Origin: Roseomonas sp. CECT 9278 | GTDB lineage: Bacteria > Pseudomonadota > Alphaproteobacteria > Acetobacterales > Acetobacteraceae | NCBI RefSeq assembly: GCF_918698155.1 | Contig: NZ_CAKKLX010000001.1 | Span: 182,406-246,405 of the forward strand | DNA length: 64,000 nucleotides | Direction: 5' to 3' | Shown here: in pieces, positions 34,563 to 42,701 of the stretch | Position numbering within the stretch: position 1 is the first letter of the stretch | How the letters are laid out: the number at the start of each line of letters is the position of its first letter | Program-made: the position numbers and the translations under genes | The notes under the pieces: model-generated | What the model was told of the DNA's origin: nothing | The model's database searches: none | Seen by the model: only the letters and a program-made list of their open reading frames with translations

Positions 34563-34829
34563 TTGTAGCGCTGTGGAGACGGGGTTGTTGGCGGCGAAGC
34601 TGTAGCCTTCGAACAGCGGATCGAACACGGGTCGAGCGATGACATGCTGGGCCAGCATCTCGATACCCTCGTCCTCGGTGGGACTGTCGTTCAGGTCGTC
34701 GCGAATCTCCGCAAGGAACGTCTCGAACGCCTTCCGCTCTACGGACCCTTCGACCTGCACTGCCGTGCAGATGCGCAGTATGTCTACCCGCGCAATCTCA
34801 GCGACGCTCTTGGCCCAATCCTCCCAACA
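34563..34829 (-). pseudogene. Fragment of a restriction-modification helicase (type ISP-like)
   Basis: About 88 codons match the family of large restriction/helicase proteins: CWEDWAKSVAEIA, then FLAEIRDDLNDSPTEDEGIE and MLAQHVIARPVFDPLFEGYS. Such proteins are more than 1000 residues long, so only an internal fragment remains. Frames on both sides do not continue the homology. Confidence 0.7.
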
Positions 34830-35336
34830 GGTCCGCGTGCCGCACCGCTTACCTGACGCCGCAGCAGGAATCTCGCTTGTTGGCCTCCTACCGTCAGTGG
34901 CTCGCACTCGCGCGTGCACCGCTGGCGGCGATTGGCGCCACGTACCTGGTGGGGCGCCGCGACGGTCGCGATGCCCGCAGTGTCGAGGCCATGCGCGAGG
35001 AACAGCAGACGAGGACGGTTGGAGATGCGGCGGCTCGTGATGCTGAGCGGCTGCGGCGTGGGGATTTCTGAACGGTCCTGTCCGCGCGTGACGGAGTTCC
35101 CCGCAGAACTGCAGCGGCAGGCCGTCCTCGAACGCGCCAACGCGCCGGCCCTGGCGCGCAGGATGGATGCGATAGCGGCGGATCGCGCGTTCAATCACGC
35201 GCTTTGCCGGCGATCGTCATCGTGTCGACCGTGCCCGGCGGGCCCCGCGCTTCCGCGCCTGCGTCTTCAAGTCCGCTCGCGTCACGACAGCACGGCACCG
35301 CAAAATGACGCCGGCGCCCGCGCCTTCGTTCGTATG
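34830..35336. other. Gene-poor stretch, no supported gene
   Basis: Open frames on both strands are present but none shows a recognisable domain or ribosome site. It may hold further degraded pieces of the restriction gene. The right side gives the leader-distal end of the CBS gene. Confidence 0.5.
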
Positions 35337-35780
35337 TCAGCCTCCGGGGCCGTCCCTCATGACGTATCCCATCAGGTCCCCCACGTTGCGCTCCAGATCC
35401 CGAATGATGTCCTTGACGACGTCTCCGATCGAAATCACGCCCACGACCTTGCCGGCGTCCAGCACAGGGAGATGGCGAAACCCGCGTGCAGCCATCATTG
35501 TCATGCAGCCCTCCAGCTGGTCGTCCGGCTTGACCGTCACCGGGTTGCCCGTCATCACCTGGCTCACCCGCGTTTGCTTCGCATCGAGCCCGGGCAGCAG
35601 CACTTTGATGGCGCAGTCACCCTGGGTCACGATACCGACCAGCACGTCGTCGTCGATAACCAGCACCGACCGGACACGGTTGTCGCGCATCTGGCGCAGA
35701 GCCTCGACGACCATGTCGTCGGAACGCACATGGATCAGGGCGCCACTCTTCTGGGCCAAAGTGCCTTTGACTGTATTCAT
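35337..35780 (-). CDS. CBS-domain pair protein
   Basis: The start at 35780 gives 147 residues. Two CBS motifs are visible, residues ~15-65 (SVLVIDDDVLVGIVTQGD) and ~80-135 (GFRHLPVLDAGKVVGVIS, then IGDVVKDII). CBS pairs bind adenosine nucleotides and act as energy sensors. A stand-alone gene within relic sequence; the neighbour partner protein is not apparent. The frame continues upstream to 36026 without support, and runs antisense to the tailspike relic there. Confidence 0.85.
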   Translation of the reverse strand: MNTVKGTLAQKSGALIHVRSDDMVVEALRQMRDNRVRSVLVIDDDVLVGIVTQGDCAIKVLLPGLDAKQTRVSQVMTGNPVTVKPDDQLEGCMTMMAARGFRHLPVLDAGKVVGVISIGDVVKDIIRDLERNVGDLMGYVMRDGPGG

Positions 35781-35846
35781 CGGTTCCTCTCGTGGGCCCT
35801 GTCCTTCCCCGCCTTGGTAGTTTGCATCGAATGCAAGTGCATCGGC

Positions 35847-36042
35847 AACGTCGACGTCACCTTGCCGGGCGCAGGGCGGGGCGACGTCGCGGATGCCTCG
35901 CTCGACACCAGCAGCATCGCCTTCGTGCTCGACTGCCATGCGTGGTCCGACAACAGCGTGCGCGTGACGGCGCGGAACGTCAGCGCCTCGGCGGTGGACC
36001 TCGCCGGGGCACCGCTCGCAGCGCAAGTCACGGAACGGCGAA
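35847..36042 (+). pseudogene. Fragment of a tailspike C-terminus
   Basis: Translates to the C-terminal module of the tailspike gene at 3729-5561: VDVTLPGAGRGDVADASLDT, then LDCHAWSDNSVRVTARNVSA. A 46-base stretch (35895-35940) is identical to 5406-5451. The rest of the spike is missing. The reading frame differs at the end (ERRIG for KRRFP), so it comes from a sister spike or an older copy. Confidence 0.85.
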
Positions 36043-36184
36043 TCGGCCAGCGCCAGAGCAGCTGCAGTGCCGCAGACAGCACACGCAGAGCCTTGCGCCT
36101 CGCACTGCGCTAGGTGCGACTTGCGCGACTGCCGCGGCCTCCGTCGTGTGTCTCAGCCAGTTCACCCGGCGCCGACAGGCGCGT

Positions 36185-36436
36185 TCAGGGCGGGACCGGC
36201 CACGACGAAACCCCGATCACCGAGACATGGGCGCTCACGAGCACCAACCAGAGCGCCATGCCGAGGAACAGACGCTGCGGTGCTGCCCGGAAGGTGCCCT
36301 GCGGCTGCAGCGCCGCGAACCGCGCTTCGCCCCAGCGTCGCCGCCGGCGCGCATCGAGCAGCGCCGGGCGCGCCGGCAGCATGTGGCTGGCCAGGAACAC
36401 GGCCCAGGCGGCGGCGTCTTCGCCCCAGTCGCCCAT
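36185..36436 (-). CDS. Short NnrU-like membrane protein, probably internally deleted
   Basis: The ATG at 36436 overlaps the stop of the NnrS gene. The product is 83 residues. Its start (AAWAVFLASHMLPARPALL) and its end (RLFLGMALWLVLVSAHVSVIGVS) recall the first and last helices of NnrU proteins, which are usually about 190-230 residues; the middle is absent. It may be a pseudogene or a reduced form. NnrU sits next to NnrS in denitrifiers, supporting the call. Confidence 0.55.
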   Translation of the reverse strand: MGDWGEDAAAWAVFLASHMLPARPALLDARRRRRWGEARFAALQPQGTFRAAPQRLFLGMALWLVLVSAHVSVIGVSSWPVPP

Positions 36437-37602
36437 CACCCCGGCTTCCCGTCCGGCCGCGGCAGCAGCAGCATCGGCGCATAGGCGACCAGGAACAGCA
36501 CGAAGGCCAGCACCCAGAGCAGCGCCGCGCCGACCAGCCCGGGGAACGGGTCGGCCAGCGCGACGCCACCAAAGACGCGCAGCAACGCCGCCCCCAGCAA
36601 CGCGACAAATGCCGCGGTCGTCATTGGCGAGGCGGTGAGGCCGCGCCCGGTATGCCCGAGCGTTGCGCGTGTCATCACCGCCATGACCATCATCGCGATC
36701 GCGCCGGCGAGTTGCAGATGCAGCCAGGCCGCCGACCAGGCGAAGCCGCCGAGCAGCGCCGCCGCCTTGAGCGCGAGCGCCAGTGCCACCAGCAGGTAGG
36801 CCAGGTGCAGCACCCACAGCAGCGGCTCATGCAGCGTCCGCAGCCCGTGCCAGCGCGACAGGCGCAGCGCGACGCAGGCCGCCGCCACCGCCGCGACCAG
36901 CCCCGCCGCGACGCCTCCAGGGGCGGCAAGATCCACCGCGGCCACGCCGACCAGGGCCAGGATCGCCGCGCGATCCACGCCGGGCAGCGGCGCGAGCTCC
37001 ACCGGACGGCCCGCCTTGCGCAATGCATTCACCGTGAAGGCCGGCACGATGCGCCCGCCGATCAGCCCGACCAGCACCAGCGCCATGTTCGCCATCAGCT
37101 GCTGGCCCGGCGCCCAGCCGGGCGCATCCCACCAGCCGGCGGCCTCCCCCGCCATCATCAGCTGCCCCGACCAGAAGGCCATCACCAGCACCGGCGGGCC
37201 AAACAGCCGCGCGGTCCGCGCCTTGATGAGCGCAGGCAGCACCAGCAGCATCGTCGCCGGCAACGGCACCAGCGCGAGCGCCAGCGCGATGCCGGCCGGC
37301 ACGGGCGATCCGGGCAGCAGCGCGAGCCGCGCGGCCAGGAAAAGCCCCGCGATCACCACGAGCGGCGCCCCGGAATAGCCGCGCCGACCGGTCCAGTTCG
37401 GGATCGCCGTCATCAGGAAGCCGACCATCGCCGCGCCGATGAAGCCGGACAGGAGCTCATGCGCGTGCCAGCGCATCATCGGAAGCGGCCCCTCCGGCAG
37501 CGGCACGCCGGCGAAGGACAGCGCCCACAGCGCGACGCCGGCGGGCGCGACGAGGCCCGCCATGAGGAAGAAGGGCCGGAAGCCGTGCGCGAACAATGCC
37601 AT
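36436..37602 (-). CDS. nnrS: NnrS-family heme-copper membrane protein (NO response)
   Basis: The ATG at 37602 gives 388 residues; longer frames add an unsupported start. It has about 12 hydrophobic helices and the NnrS signature (GFRPFFLMAGL, WHAHELLSGFIGAAMVGFLMTA, and MTRATLGHTGRGL). NnrS proteins bind heme and copper and help cells resist nitrosative stress. It overlaps MoaB by one base and the NnrU-like gene, so all four are one operon with RIC and the globin. Confidence 0.9.
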   Translation of the reverse strand: MALFAHGFRPFFLMAGLVAPAGVALWALSFAGVPLPEGPLPMMRWHAHELLSGFIGAAMVGFLMTAIPNWTGRRGYSGAPLVVIAGLFLAARLALLPGSPVPAGIALALALVPLPATMLLVLPALIKARTARLFGPPVLVMAFWSGQLMMAGEAAGWWDAPGWAPGQQLMANMALVLVGLIGGRIVPAFTVNALRKAGRPVELAPLPGVDRAAILALVGVAAVDLAAPGGVAAGLVAAVAAACVALRLSRWHGLRTLHEPLLWVLHLAYLLVALALALKAAALLGGFAWSAAWLHLQLAGAIAMMVMAVMTRATLGHTGRGLTASPMTTAAFVALLGAALLRVFGGVALADPFPGLVGAALLWVLAFVLFLVAYAPMLLLPRPDGKPG

Positions 37603-38138
37603 CACGCCCCCTTTGGCCGGAAGGCCACGCAGGCGGCCGGATCGGTCTCGAGCCGCGGCCCGCCGATGAGGTCGATGCAGTACGGAATCGCGGGAAACAC
37701 CGCATCGAGGCATTCGGCGATGGCCGAGGGCTTGCCGGGCAAGTTGACGATCAGGCAGGAACCACGGGTCCCCGCGACCTGGCGCGACAGGATCGCGGTC
37801 GGCACCGCACGCAGGGAGACGGCGCGCATCAATTCGGCGAAGCCGGGCAACATGCGGTCGCACACCGCCGCAGTCGCCTCGGGCGTCACGTCGCGCGGCG
37901 CAGGGCCGGTGCCGCCAGTGGTCACGACCAGCGGGCAGCCCTCGACATCCGCGAGTTCGGCCAGGGCGGCCTCGATCGCCGGCCGCTCGTCCGGCACCAG
38001 CCGGCGCGCCGGGCGCCAGGGGGTGGCGAGGATGCGCGCCAGCGCCGCCTCGATCCCCGGCCCGCCCTGGTCCTGGTAGATGCCTCGGAAGGCGCGGTCG
38101 CTGACCGTGACCACGCCGACCGGCACCATCGTGCTCAT
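37602..38138 (-). CDS. moaB: MoaB/MogA-type molybdopterin biosynthesis protein
   Basis: The ATG at 38138 overlaps the end of the RIC gene. The product is 178 residues with the molybdopterin-adenylylation motif TTGGTGPAPRDVTPEA (residues ~68-83) and VNLPGKPSA near 135. It adenylates molybdopterin during molybdenum cofactor synthesis. Its place in an NO-stress operon suggests a link to Mo-dependent nitrate reduction, for which no reductase genes are in view. Confidence 0.85.
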   Translation of the reverse strand: MSTMVPVGVVTVSDRAFRGIYQDQGGPGIEAALARILATPWRPARRLVPDERPAIEAALAELADVEGCPLVVTTGGTGPAPRDVTPEATAAVCDRMLPGFAELMRAVSLRAVPTAILSRQVAGTRGSCLIVNLPGKPSAIAECLDAVFPAIPYCIDLIGGPRLETDPAACVAFRPKGA

Positions 38139-38788
38139 GCGCCGAAGCGCGGGAACAGCACGTTGTTCTCGAGATGGATGTGCTGCGTCAGGTCCTCGGC
38201 GAATTGTGCCGTGCCGGCATAGAGGGCGCGCCAGGAATTGCAGGCATCCTCGGGCGGCTCGTGGCCGTGCGTGATGGCCTCGAGCTCGCGCAGGCGGGCG
38301 CCGTGGTCGTCGTGCTCGTCGCGCATCAGCTCCATCGCCATGGCCGGGCCGTGGCCGACGCGCAGCATGGGAAACAGTCCCTGTTCCTCCTTCTGCATGT
38401 GGTCGCCCATCTCCCATTCGATGCGGGTGAGCAGGTCGGCGAGGCCGCGCGGCGCGTCGGGGTGGTCGCGGTGCACTGCCTCGACCCGCCGCGCGAGGCG
38501 GATCAACTCCGGCACCTGCGCGCGATGGACCTCGTGGTAGCGGGCGATGATGTGGTCGATCAGCGCGCCGGTCTCCTCCGGCACGTCGGGCGCGCCGGGG
38601 GCGAGGGCCGCGAGTTCAGCCTCGATCGCGGGCAGCGCATCGGGTGCCACGGCATCGGCCAGGAGCACGGCGCCACCGCAGCAGAAATCCAGCTTGCGGC
38701 GACGAAAGACGGCGGTCGCGCCGGGCAGGGCAGCGGCGATGTCGCCGAGCTGGCGATTGGCGAATCCGAGGTCGGTGGCGGCACTCAT
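38135..38788 (-). CDS. ric: Di-iron repair protein RIC/YtfE/ScdA family
   Basis: The product is 217 residues. N-terminal Cys36-Cys37 (LDFCCGGA) precedes hemerythrin-like helices with several His/Glu metal ligands: HIIARYHEVHRAQ, GDHMQKEEQ, MRDEHDDHG and HIHLENNVLFPRF. RIC proteins restore iron-sulfur centres after NO or oxidative damage. It overlaps MoaB and the haemoglobin gene by four bases. Confidence 0.9.
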   Translation of the reverse strand: MSAATDLGFANRQLGDIAAALPGATAVFRRRKLDFCCGGAVLLADAVAPDALPAIEAELAALAPGAPDVPEETGALIDHIIARYHEVHRAQVPELIRLARRVEAVHRDHPDAPRGLADLLTRIEWEMGDHMQKEEQGLFPMLRVGHGPAMAMELMRDEHDDHGARLRELEAITHGHEPPEDACNSWRALYAGTAQFAEDLTQHIHLENNVLFPRFGA

Positions 38789-39225
38789 GCGGGTACTCCC
38801 TTGCTGGTCCGGTTGGGCAGGGAAAGCGGGATCAGCCCCATCTCAAGGCTGGCGGCGATGCGTCGGGCGCGTTCGACCACATGTGCCGCGCCGGCGGGTG
38901 GCAGGCGCGCCGCGGCGGTCTCCTCGAACAGCGCCAGCCAGCGGGCGAAATGCGCGGTGCCAAGGCCGAGATGCGCATGCGCCTGCATCGGCTGGCCGTG
39001 ATAGGTGCCGGTCATCAGCGCGACCGAGGACCAGAATTGCGTGAGGCGGGCGATATGCGCCTCCCAGTCCGCCACGCCGGCGAAGGCGGCGCCGAGCAGC
39101 GGATCCTGTCGCGCCGCGCCATAGAAGGCCCGCAGGAAGGCTTCGAGCACCGCCTCGTCCAGGCCGGTCGCAGCGCGCAGATCCCGTGTCAGGGCGGCGC
39201 GGCGTTCGGGGGTTTCAGGGTGCAT
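38785..39225 (-). CDS. Group III truncated haemoglobin
   Basis: The ATG at 39225 gives 146 residues (MHPETPERRAAL), preferred over a GTG-like extension to 39258. The helical core has LTRDLRAATGLDEAVLEAFL, the distal-pocket region AHIARLTQFWSSVALMTG with TYHGQP (proximal His in QAHAHLGL). Group III globins bind O2 and NO. It opens the NO-stress operon, directly behind the GGTATC dyad at 39235. Confidence 0.85.
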   Translation of the reverse strand: MHPETPERRAALTRDLRAATGLDEAVLEAFLRAFYGAARQDPLLGAAFAGVADWEAHIARLTQFWSSVALMTGTYHGQPMQAHAHLGLGTAHFARWLALFEETAAARLPPAGAAHVVERARRIAASLEMGLIPLSLPNRTSKGVPA

Positions 39226-39234
39226 GTACAATTC

Positions 39235-39249
39235 GGTATCCTTGATACC
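39235..39249. promoter_or_regulatory. Perfect GGTATC dyad upstream of the globin operon
   Basis: GGTATC-CTT-GATACC is a perfect inverted repeat 10 bases before the globin start, and a further GGTATC half-site lies near 39270. The regulator gene at 39690 (Rrf2/NsrR-like) is close. NsrR dyads are AT-rich and longer, so this site is only a candidate; a related ATACCATATCC occurs at 40126-40136 near the RNR gene. Confidence 0.5.
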
Positions 39250-39689
39250 AATTACCATCGATCAGAATTGTGGTATCGTCAATGCTAATTTCTGCGGCCA
39301 CCACGGTTGCTTGGCGCCCGGAGCGAAGGAAGCCGGCCATGACCCGACCGACCAACAGCCTCGCCTCGCCCGTCTGCTTCCAGCACGAACTGGAACCGGA
39401 TGCGGCCGGCGGCTTCGCGGCGGTGGACCCGCAGCAGCGGCGCGATGTTGCGCGCTTCCGCCGCGCCGCTGATCGCCGCCCGCGTCGCCCCTGGCGCAGC
39501 AACGCGAGCGACCCTGTCCGCGCGCATCGCCGCGCATCTCGACACGCGGCTCGGCGATCTGCGCGACGTCGTCGTCTCGGCCTGGATGCCGTTCCGCGGC
39601 GAACCCGACTTGCGGGCCTGGATGGCCTCGGTCACGTCTGACGTCGTGCTGTACGCACGCCTTACCCATTCCCTGTCAGGGGGCCGCCA
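39250..39689. other. Leader/relic region before the Rrf2 gene, no supported gene
   Basis: This 440-base stretch is AT-rich up to about 39300, which fits a promoter. Frames further right read as protein-like (ARIAAHLDTRLGDLRDVVVS, on the plus strand, changing frame near 39400) but match nothing I recognise and have no good start. Possibly a decayed gene. Confidence 0.4.
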
Positions 39690-40121
39690 ATGCGCCTTCT
39701 CGCTTCGACCGACTTTGCGCTGCGCATCCTCCTGAAGCTCGGCGAGGATCCGGCGCGCCAGCTCTCGACCGAGGAGCTGTCGGCAGGCATCGGCGTGCCG
39801 CGCAACCATGTGCAGAAGATCGTGCAGGACCTGTCGGCCGCGGGCCTGGTGCGGACGCAGCGCGGCGCGCGCGGCGGCGTCACGCTGGCCCGACCAGCGA
39901 GCGAGATCCATATCGGCGCGATCGTCCGCCGGCTCGAAGCCGGCCAGGCGCTGGTCGAATGCTTTCGCGCCGATGGCGGGGCCTGCTGCTTCTCGCCGAC
40001 CTGCCGGCTGGCGGGCGTGCTGGCGCGGGCGCAGGACGGATTCATGGCGGTCCTGGACGCGACGACGCTGGCGGCCTGCCTGACCGCCACACCACATATG
40101 GTGGCTGACGAGGCTAGATGA
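39690..40121 (+). CDS. Rrf2-family regulator, NsrR-like
   Basis: The product is 143 residues. Residues 1-65 are an Rrf2 winged helix (STDFALRILLKLGEDPARQL, then GIGVPRNHVQKIVQDLSA). Cysteines are at 91, 99, 100 and 105, and the ECFR...CC...TC spacing suits [2Fe-2S] or [4Fe-4S] binding as in NsrR. It probably senses NO and represses the globin/RIC/NnrS operon. IscR is a less likely alternative because no Fe-S assembly genes are near. Confidence 0.8.
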   Translation: MRLLASTDFALRILLKLGEDPARQLSTEELSAGIGVPRNHVQKIVQDLSAAGLVRTQRGARGGVTLARPASEIHIGAIVRRLEAGQALVECFRADGGACCFSPTCRLAGVLARAQDGFMAVLDATTLAACLTATPHMVADEAR

Positions 40122-40181
40122 ATACCATATCCTGGGTCATGCCCGAGTCGCACCTCCTGCGGCCGGCGTGGAAGGTCGCCC

Positions 40182-42605
40182 ATGGACGGTTCGCTCCCCG
40201 GCGCGCGTCAGCGCCAGATTCTCCCTGCAATGCCTGGTGCCGGCTTCGGCGAGGCACCGCTACCGGCGCGCTCCGTCGATCCCGGCATGGGCCTCGCGGT
40301 GGCGCGCCGCACCGTCTTCCGCCCGGACGACGCCGAGGATTTCGGCCGCGTCGCTGACCGCGTCGCCGCCGGCAATATGGCGCTGCTGGGCGAACGCGCC
40401 GATGCGGCCGAACAGGCGCGTCTGCGCAACGCCATCGCCACCGGCGCGCTGATCACCTCCGGGCGTCACCTGCAGCATGGCGACGCAGCGCAGCCCTCGC
40501 GCAACATGGAGGTCTTCACCAACTGCGCGACCGCCATCACCAGCTTCGCGCTGTTCTACCTGCTGCTGAACGGCAGCGGCGTCGGCCGCGCCTATGACGA
40601 CGAGCTGGTGGCGGTGGATTGGGGCCAGGCGCCGCGGCTGCTGCTGCACCTGTCGCCCGAGCATCCCGACTTCCCCGACACGCGTGAGGAGATCCACCGC
40701 TTCGGCGCCGAGTTCGCCCTGCTGCCCTGGGGCACCACCCTCGCGGCGATGAGCGAGGCGCAGGAGGCGGAGATCCGCGCCTTCATCGCCCGCGAGATCC
40801 TGCGCGAAACGCAGGCCGTGCCGCCGCACGCCATCCGCCACGTCATCGCCGACAGCCGCGAGGGCTGGGGCAAGGCCGTGGAGCTCCTGGAGAGCCTGGC
40901 CTTCGCGGGTGCCGCGGACCGCACGCTCCTGCTCGACTTCTCCGCCATCCGCCGCTGCGGCGCGCCGATCGCCGGCATGCAGGGGCGCCCGGCCTCGGGG
41001 CCATTGTCGCTGATGCGCGCCTTCGTGAACCTGCGCCACCAGGTGATCGAGCCGGCGCGCCACCGCAGCCCGGCTGACGAGGCGCTGGCGCCCTGGGAGC
41101 AGGCGCTGCTGGTCGACCACCACCTGTCGGTCGAAGTACAGGTCGGCGGTGCGCGGCGCGCGGCGCGCATGGCGACGAAGTCCTGGCGCGACCCGGGCAT
41201 CTTCCGCTTCATCCGCCTGAAGGCCGAGGGCGGTCTCTGGACCGCCAACAACTCCGTCATGGTTGATGCCGAATTCTGGGCGGGCGTGCGGGCCGCGCGC
41301 GCGGGCAGCGACGCGCCGCTCGCCCGCCATGCGCTGGCGGTGTTCGAGGAAGCGACGGCCTGCGGCTACATCAACGGCGAGCCCGGCTTCATCAACGGCG
41401 ACCGGCTGGAGGACCACCGCACCGGCACCGCCTGGGCCAAGCCCGTGCACACGGACGGGCGCGACGTGCGCTCGGCGCGCTATGCCGCGGACCATGCCGT
41501 GCCGCTGCTCGCGGCGCTCGGCCACCGCGCGGCGCAGGCGCGCTTCCCCGCCACCACCAACCCCTGCGGCGAGATCACGCTGCACGTCACGGGCGGGTAC
41601 TGCGTGATCGCCGATTTCGCGCCGCTGCTCGCCTGCCCGCGCGACCTTGCGGCGATGACGCCGGGCCAGGTGCCTGACGACGTCGCAGCGCAATGGGATG
41701 CGCGCGTCGAGGACAGCGTGCGCCTGGGCGTGCGCTTCCTGATGCGCGCGAACACGATGGATGCGCTCTACGCCGACGAGGTGCGCCGCACCAACCGGAT
41801 GGGCATCGGCCCGACCGGCCTGCACGAATGGGCCTGGATGCGCTGGGGCTTCGGCTTCGAGGACCTGCTGGACGAGGACCGCAGCGCGCCTTTCTGGGAG
41901 ATGCTCGGCCGACTGTCGGAGGCGGCGAAGCAGGAAGGCATCGCCTATGCCGCGGAGCTCGGCATGCCGGCGCCCTTCACGGTCACGACCGTCAAGCCGG
42001 CCGGCACCACCAGCAAGCTGTTCGGCCTGACCGAGGGCGCGCATCTGCCGGCGCGTCGCCAGTACCTGCGCTGGGTGCAGTTCAAGGGCGTGAAGGCCGA
42101 GGCCGGCTGGGCGCACGACGCCGACCCGCTGCTGGGCGACTACGAGGCGCGCGGGTATCCGGTGCGCGGCCTGCAGAGCTTCCCGGGCATGTCCATCGTC
42201 GGCTTCCCGACCTTGCCGCTGATCCAGCGCCTTGGCATCGGCGATCGCCTGGTGACCGCGCCGCAGGCCACCCCGGCGCAGCAATACCGGTGGCTCGGCC
42301 TGCTGGAACGCCACTGGATCGGTGCGGCGCGCGGCAACCAGGTGAGCTACACGCTCAAGGTCTTCACCGACCGCCACGACCTCGATGCGTTCCGCGACCT
42401 CGTGCTGCGCCACCAGCCTGAGATCCGCTGCTGCGCCATCCTGCCGAGCCGCCCGGACAAGGAACTCGGCTACGAATACCTGCCGGAGGAGGAGGTGCAC
42501 GCCGCGCGCTTCGCGGCGATCGTCGACGGTATCGAGGATGCCGCGCTGCACGAGGCGGTGGACATGACGCACCTGGCCTGCGCATCGGGTGTGTGTCCGA
42601 TCTGA
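40182..42605 (+). CDS. nrdJ: Class II (adenosylcobalamin-dependent) ribonucleotide reductase
   Basis: The product is 807 residues. Key cysteines fit the Lactobacillus RTPR: Cys115 in NCATAI, Cys462 in TNPCGEI (thiyl radical site) and Cys474, and the C-terminal pair Cys800/Cys805 (CASGVCPI) that reduces the active site. The allosteric/substrate region GRHLQHGD is present. No R2 subunit gene is adjacent, as expected for class II, which needs B12 and not O2. It sits beside the NO/low-oxygen regulator and may serve DNA synthesis without oxygen. Confidence 0.9.
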   Translation: MDGSLPGARQRQILPAMPGAGFGEAPLPARSVDPGMGLAVARRTVFRPDDAEDFGRVADRVAAGNMALLGERADAAEQARLRNAIATGALITSGRHLQHGDAAQPSRNMEVFTNCATAITSFALFYLLLNGSGVGRAYDDELVAVDWGQAPRLLLHLSPEHPDFPDTREEIHRFGAEFALLPWGTTLAAMSEAQEAEIRAFIAREILRETQAVPPHAIRHVIADSREGWGKAVELLESLAFAGAADRTLLLDFSAIRRCGAPIAGMQGRPASGPLSLMRAFVNLRHQVIEPARHRSPADEALAPWEQALLVDHHLSVEVQVGGARRAARMATKSWRDPGIFRFIRLKAEGGLWTANNSVMVDAEFWAGVRAARAGSDAPLARHALAVFEEATACGYINGEPGFINGDRLEDHRTGTAWAKPVHTDGRDVRSARYAADHAVPLLAALGHRAAQARFPATTNPCGEITLHVTGGYCVIADFAPLLACPRDLAAMTPGQVPDDVAAQWDARVEDSVRLGVRFLMRANTMDALYADEVRRTNRMGIGPTGLHEWAWMRWGFGFEDLLDEDRSAPFWEMLGRLSEAAKQEGIAYAAELGMPAPFTVTTVKPAGTTSKLFGLTEGAHLPARRQYLRWVQFKGVKAEAGWAHDADPLLGDYEARGYPVRGLQSFPGMSIVGFPTLPLIQRLGIGDRLVTAPQATPAQQYRWLGLLERHWIGAARGNQVSYTLKVFTDRHDLDAFRDLVLRHQPEIRCCAILPSRPDKELGYEYLPEEEVHAARFAAIVDGIEDAALHEAVDMTHLACASGVCPI

Positions 42606-42701
42606 GCGCCATCGTGAGCCTGTCGCTCGGGTCCGGCCGAGCGGCACGCGGCACTCCGGCAGCGCCCCAGTCGATCTGACCGACAGCCGCACCGTCTGGG
42701 G

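Noticed and set aside
40260..42692. 810-codon frame antisense to the ribonucleotide reductase
   Set aside because: The plus-strand gene has all catalytic Cys; the antisense frame is Arg/Gly/His-biased without domain.
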